DNA of 58,717 bases. It comes from Trichosporon coremiiforme. Taxonomy: Eukaryota > Basidiomycota > Tremellomycetes > Trichosporonales > Trichosporonaceae. The first letter of the stretch is position 1. The number at the start of each line of letters is the position of its first letter. Under the pieces are notes generated by a model that was not told the origin of the DNA, ran no database searches, and saw nothing but the letters and a program-made list of their open reading frames with translations. The stretch is from assembly GCA_039545355.1 (NCBI GenBank), contig BCJJ01000058.1, positions 1 through 58,717 on the forward strand, read 5' to 3'. The translations under genes were made by a program, and so were the position numbers. Positions 54,763 to 58,717 of the stretch are shown piece by piece.

Positions 54763-57700
54763 ATGGTAGCGGACGATCCGTTCCAAGAGCCACCTGAGAC
54801 GCCACCCCCTTTGACCACACGCCCCTTATCGACTGGACCTTCCCGGCCGATTCTCCGGGTTCACTCTGAAAATGATCTTGCCAGACCTGAAGATCATCAG
54901 CACGGCGTAGGGCACACGCAGCAGAACTCGGCTGGTGGATCTGGATCACGCACCCCGGCTCGTCGTGTGCAGTGGACGACCGATCACATCGTCAACCTCC
55001 CTCCGCTATCTTCGTCGCCGAAGCCCTTTGAGGAGGTCGAGCTCCAGGATCTCGGGACCGACGGCGTTGCCACCCACACCGTCCATCCGTCGAATCTTCC
55101 TGAAGTTGACAGCGCCCTCGAGCGTTTCCAGCGCCGCCGCAACCGACCCAGTCAGCTCTCCCTTGCCTCAGGTGTCTCGTCTGCCGACTTGAGCGACATT
55201 GCGTCTGGTGATGGAGACGAGGAAGACTACGACTACCGGTTAGATGTCGCCGGTGAGCGTGCGGCTGAGCAGGCGCATCGCCACCACTTCCAACTCCATC
55301 ATCACCATGGGGCTCCCGATGCCGAGCAAGGAGAGCACAACACCGAGCAGGACCTCCTGGACAACCCGCTCCGCGACAACGTCGACCACTATGTTCCTCT
55401 CGGAGAGACGGACGGTCTCCCTGGACAGGCGGCGCAGGATCTGGCCAAGGCCCACGACATTGTGCGCGCCCACACAGGACGATGGGCTGGACTCCGACGA
55501 CGTGTGATGCGCGGAAGCGTCAAGAAGATGGGCGCGGGCGACCACCATGCCGAGACGAATGGGCACTCGTCGGATCTTAACGAGAAGTCCCGCACGAGCA
55601 CCGACACCACCACGAGCGACCGGCCCTTGAACCCTCCGAGCAACGATCTGGACGCGCACCTCGGCGGCACCAGGAGCGCCACCGGTGCTTTGCCTCCTGG
55701 CGGACCTACCTCTGTGCTGGGAACTCTGCTCCAGCTGCAGGCCCTCGAGAACGATCACTCCCGCCCTGGCACCGGTGTGTCGACTGCGACAACCACCGCC
55801 GTCAACTCTGCCGCCACGACCCCGACAAGTTCGCGGCCGCCGTCGCCGACCGAAACCCCAAGGGAGGAAATTTGCGACCCGATGCAGACCTCCCGGCCAG
55901 TGTCCTTGGGTGACCAGAGCCCTCACCAACCGCACGCGCCGACTCCCGTCCGTCCTCACCATCATCGCGGGTGGTCCATGTGGTCGAGGACGTCGTCGCC
56001 CGACTCGAGCCATTCGCCGGCGTTTGGGAAGCATCATCGGACGAAGAGCGCCCAGTCGCTCGCCAGCCGCGTCGCTCAGTCCGACCAGGGCTTCTTTGGA
56101 ACGCTTAACAAGTTCCACAGCCATTTCAACGACCGACCGAAGGGCGCGCGATCCGCCGGAGGCACCATCGGCGGCCTGGTCGCCTCGACCGGTGCCATGG
56201 CTGCTCCGCTGGTTCCTGACCGCGCGGCCAACGTTATCAACCCCCGCCGCCCGGGAGTCGTCATCGACAGGTATCACCTCGATGATCAACCCGCCGTGCG
56301 GCACACCCGTCGTTCTGTGGCCTATGAGACTAAGAGTTTACCGGGCACGCCGATGCGAGTCTCCTCTCCGCCGCCGCCGGAATCTTCGCCGAACAACTTT
56401 GCGCAGAGGACGCAGAACAACAGCGAGGACTTCCTCCCGCGCCACAAGTCGGCCGACGACATGCTGGCCATGCGCAACAACACACAGTCCGAAAAGGGTT
56501 TACCAACATCCGACTCCATGACAACGCTCACGACCGCTGGAGTGCCAACGGCGCCCCTCTCCACGCCAGCCGAGGGTCCCATCATGATGAAGACGAGCAA
56601 GCAAGCGCACTGGAAGGTCCCGACGCCGCTCAAGTCTCCCGCGACCGGTCTGAAGAAAGCGGAGAAATGGGTCGAGCACCGCGCCCCGCTGTATCGCCCA
56701 AAGACCCGCGAGGCGAGTATGACCGAGGAGGAGAAGGACAAGGTTCGCCGGCGTAAGGAGCTAAAGGCGAAGAAGGAGCGTGAGAAGCGCAAGGCCAAGG
56801 AGCGACAGTACATCGTCCGTCACGTTGCGCAGATCATTTTCCGACAAAAGTTCCTTCTGCAGCTTGCGCGTGCGCTGATGATGTTCGGCTCGCCTTCGCA
56901 CCGTCTCGAGACGCAGATCCAGGCCACAGCCAAAGTCCTCGGTCTGAACGTGCAGGTCGTGTACATCCCCGGTGTCATGCTGGTCTCCTTCGCGGACGAC
57001 AACACGCACACAACAGAAGTCAAGTTCTTGAAGCAACAGACAGGTCTTGACCTCGGCAAACTCCTCCTGGTGCATAACATCTACTGGATGGTCGTCTACG
57101 ACAAGGTGTCGGCCGAGGCGGCGACGCTGCAGCTGGACAACCTCATGCGCTCTCCGCCAGAGTACAACTGGTGGCAGACTATCCTTATCGCCGGCCTCTG
57201 CTCATCGTTCGTCGTCGTTTTCGCGTTCTATGCTTCCTTCATTGACGCCCTCATCTGTGCGCCTCTCGGCATGATCATGGCCAGCGTGCAGATGCTTGCA
57301 GCCAAGAACGACCTGTTCTCGAATGTGTTCGAGATTGCCATCGCGACGCTCATTTCGTGGATCGCCGCTGTGCTGTCCCGCACCAAAGTGCTGTGCTACA
57401 CGGCCATGGTGTCCGGTGGTGTGGTCCTCATTCTGCCTGGTTACATCGTGTTGACTGGAGCGCTCGAGCTCGCCGCGCGCAACATTACAGCAGGCGCGGT
57501 CCGCATGGGCTACTCGGTCATCTACTCGCTCTTCCTCGGATTCGGCATCTCGATCGGTGCCGAGATCTACTCGAAGATGTTTGGAGCCAACCTGGCGACG
57601 GCCAAGAACTGGGACTGCTCCCAGACTCACGACCCGAACAGGTGGTACCAGATGACACCCAGTGGGTACTGGTACTACCTGTGTGTGCCGGCGTACGCGC

Positions 57701-58152
57701 TTGTGCTATCGCTGCGCAACCAGCAGCCGCTGTTCGCAAAGGAGCTGCCGGTCATGGTGCTCATCGCCTGTGCGGGCTGGGCCGTGAACCATTTCTCAGC
57801 GTACGCCTTCGGCGGACGTTCCGACATTGTCTCCGCCCTCGGTGCCTTCACAGTCGGTATCTTGGGCAACATCTACGGCCGCTTCTTCAGCAACGGCGCC
57901 TCCTTCCCCGTCATGGTCACTGGCATCCTGCTGCAGCTCCCCTCCGGTCTCAGCCAGGGCGGTATCTTCAACTTTGCGGCCGAGGGCAACGAAAGCAAGA
58001 ACACGACCTCGCAGTACAGCCAGGGCTTCAGCGTCGCGCAGCAGCTCGTGTCCGTCGCTATCGGTCTCACCGTTGGCCTCTTCGTCGCTGCCGTCGTCAC
58101 CCACCCCCTCGGAGGAAGCAAGCGCCGCGGGTCCGGCATTTTCTCCTTCTAA
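54763..58152 (+). CDS. ThrE/PRM10-like polytopic membrane protein with long disordered N-terminus
   Basis: A single intronless frame of 1129 aa. Residues 1 to ~650 are low-complexity (Ser, Pro, His, Thr), with possible phosphorylation sites. A basic stretch (KELKAKKEREKRKAKERQ) leads into the ThrE domain from about 685: FLLQLARALMMFGSPSHRLE, LNVQVVYIPGVMLVSFAD, then about ten membrane helices, including CYTAMVSGGVVLILPGYIVL and SYWYYL-type loops. It ends GGSKRRGSGIFSF. The order of the two ThrE halves matches fungal pheromone-regulated membrane protein 10 (PRM10). Related bacterial ThrE exports threonine; the fungal substrate is unknown. The long intronless structure contrasts with most neighbours. 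The start is the first ATG after a CT-rich leader. Confidence 0.9.
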   Translation: MVADDPFQEPPETPPPLTTRPLSTGPSRPILRVHSENDLARPEDHQHGVGHTQQNSAGGSGSRTPARRVQWTTDHIVNLPPLSSSPKPFEEVELQDLGTDGVATHTVHPSNLPEVDSALERFQRRRNRPSQLSLASGVSSADLSDIASGDGDEEDYDYRLDVAGERAAEQAHRHHFQLHHHHGAPDAEQGEHNTEQDLLDNPLRDNVDHYVPLGETDGLPGQAAQDLAKAHDIVRAHTGRWAGLRRRVMRGSVKKMGAGDHHAETNGHSSDLNEKSRTSTDTTTSDRPLNPPSNDLDAHLGGTRSATGALPPGGPTSVLGTLLQLQALENDHSRPGTGVSTATTTAVNSAATTPTSSRPPSPTETPREEICDPMQTSRPVSLGDQSPHQPHAPTPVRPHHHRGWSMWSRTSSPDSSHSPAFGKHHRTKSAQSLASRVAQSDQGFFGTLNKFHSHFNDRPKGARSAGGTIGGLVASTGAMAAPLVPDRAANVINPRRPGVVIDRYHLDDQPAVRHTRRSVAYETKSLPGTPMRVSSPPPPESSPNNFAQRTQNNSEDFLPRHKSADDMLAMRNNTQSEKGLPTSDSMTTLTTAGVPTAPLSTPAEGPIMMKTSKQAHWKVPTPLKSPATGLKKAEKWVEHRAPLYRPKTREASMTEEEKDKVRRRKELKAKKEREKRKAKERQYIVRHVAQIIFRQKFLLQLARALMMFGSPSHRLETQIQATAKVLGLNVQVVYIPGVMLVSFADDNTHTTEVKFLKQQTGLDLGKLLLVHNIYWMVVYDKVSAEAATLQLDNLMRSPPEYNWWQTILIAGLCSSFVVVFAFYASFIDALICAPLGMIMASVQMLAAKNDLFSNVFEIAIATLISWIAAVLSRTKVLCYTAMVSGGVVLILPGYIVLTGALELAARNITAGAVRMGYSVIYSLFLGFGISIGAEIYSKMFGANLATAKNWDCSQTHDPNRWYQMTPSGYWYYLCVPAYALVLSLRNQQPLFAKELPVMVLIACAGWAVNHFSAYAFGGRSDIVSALGAFTVGILGNIYGRFFSNGASFPVMVTGILLQLPSGLSQGGIFNFAAEGNESKNTTSQYSQGFSVAQQLVSVAIGLTVGLFVAAVVTHPLGGSKRRGSGIFSF

Positions 58153-58672
58153 CTTCATCTCTTCGCTCGTGCGGCCGCGCCCACCTGCGTCACCTGTGAC
58201 ACATATAGACTTCTAGATTCCCTCATCAACATTGCCACACTACGCACAACCCTTGTAGCATCTCCAACCTCATGCATTAATAGCAATAATGAAGCGAGCA
58301 AGGCGAGCACAGTCATTCTTACAGGAACAGCGACCTCGACGGCCAGTTTAGAACGAGCGCGATAGGGTCCGGTGAATGACGTCGCAGTGCCACTCATGGA
58401 TCCTACGTCCATGTCTGCGTCGCTCGGCGTGGAGGTCCGCGTCTCTCACGGCTCGTCAGCCAGAACGCCTAGTCCCGCAACTCCACCCCCTCGCTCTTAC
58501 AGCCCCAGCGATGTCCTGTACATGAAGTCCTGAACCAGGAAAGCTTCGGCGGTGCGTCGGGCCGCTCCACGGCGGACCCAGCCTCAGGCTCCCCGCATCC
58601 TGACCTCCCTGAAGCCGAGTGCTCGGCGAGCTCGGCGTCTCGGCGTGCTCGGCGTTTCCCCCCTTCCCCCCC

Positions 58673-58673
<1 letters not shown>
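58153..58673. other. Downstream flank of the PRM10-like gene
   Basis: No coding exon is supported. Near the end, the CTCGGCG heptamer occurs four times in about 33 bp (58622-58654), then the sequence becomes almost pure C. Confidence 0.6.

Positions 58674-58717
<44 letters not shown>
58674..58717. repeat. 44-nt poly-C run at the window end
   Basis: Uninterrupted C from 58674 to the last base, preceded by C-runs broken by single T bases. It does not match a telomere unit such as CCCCTAA, because no A appears. A homopolymer assembly limit or contig end is more likely. Confidence 0.85.

Noticed and set aside
1..58717. A new defence, mobile or biosynthetic gene cluster
   Set aside because: Genes are unrelated housekeeping functions on both strands; no transposase, integrase, synthase cluster or defence domains were found.

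Overview
The window looks like an ordinary chromosomal segment of a GC-rich basidiomycete yeast. Nearly every gene is split by very short introns (32-40 nt is common) that start GTGAG/GTAAG and end with a CTGAC or CTAAC branch site just before CAG. The protein set is typically eukaryotic and fungal. A Tremellomycete of the Trichosporonales type is my best guess. That is inference from intron style, composition and gene content, not a search. There is no prokaryotic operon, CRISPR array, rRNA or convincing tRNA. All coordinates were worked out by hand from splice signals and reading frame.

Layout. 0-9.5 kb: start of a GVQ-repeat protein running off the left edge, the Na+/H+ exchanger NHX1, LSM6, the bHLH factor CBF1, an unknown Ser/Pro-rich protein and an arrestin-fold protein with a Cys-rich tail. 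10-24.7 kb: a wax-synthase-like acyltransferase, the Rieske protein RIP1, a mitoribosomal RNase III-fold protein, a YhhN/TMEM86 membrane enzyme, a purine-nucleoside permease, a small secreted protein, complex I subunit NDUFB9, a small PPxY protein and RNA polymerase I/III subunit RPC40. 24.9-34.2 kb: RAD54, an RWD-domain protein, an intronless SDR oxidoreductase, a MAK32-like PfkB kinase, an unknown gene and glutamine synthetase GLN1. 37-47.5 kb: a His-rich membrane-anchored protein, a NECAP endocytic adaptor, a secreted GH13 alpha-amylase, a SNF2/RING/SIM helicase and a small unknown gene. 49-58 kb: a small Ser/Pro protein, the seven-exon gene GOT1, the large ThrE/PRM10-like transporter, then a poly-C contig end.

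How the genes relate. They are not a pathway; this is mixed housekeeping. Several pairs share short divergent promoters: LSM6/CBF1, RPC40/RAD54, MAK32-like/unknown and NECAP/amylase. Others converge closely: YhhN/permease (54 bp) and RAD54/RWD (71 bp). Loose themes are two SNF2 motors for DNA repair or SUMO-linked chromatin work, three mitochondrial proteins (RIP1, NDUFB9, mitoribosomal) and trafficking (NHX1, GOT1, NECAP, arrestin).

No clear new multi-gene system is visible. The most interesting items are gene-structure oddities and unusual domain combinations: a 9-nt micro-exon flanked by a duplicated intron end, a likely 5-nt micro-exon, a one-base splice/frame mismatch, the His-rich surface protein, the arrestin with a metal-binding-like tail, and the SNF2-RING protein with an apparent SUMO-binding motif.
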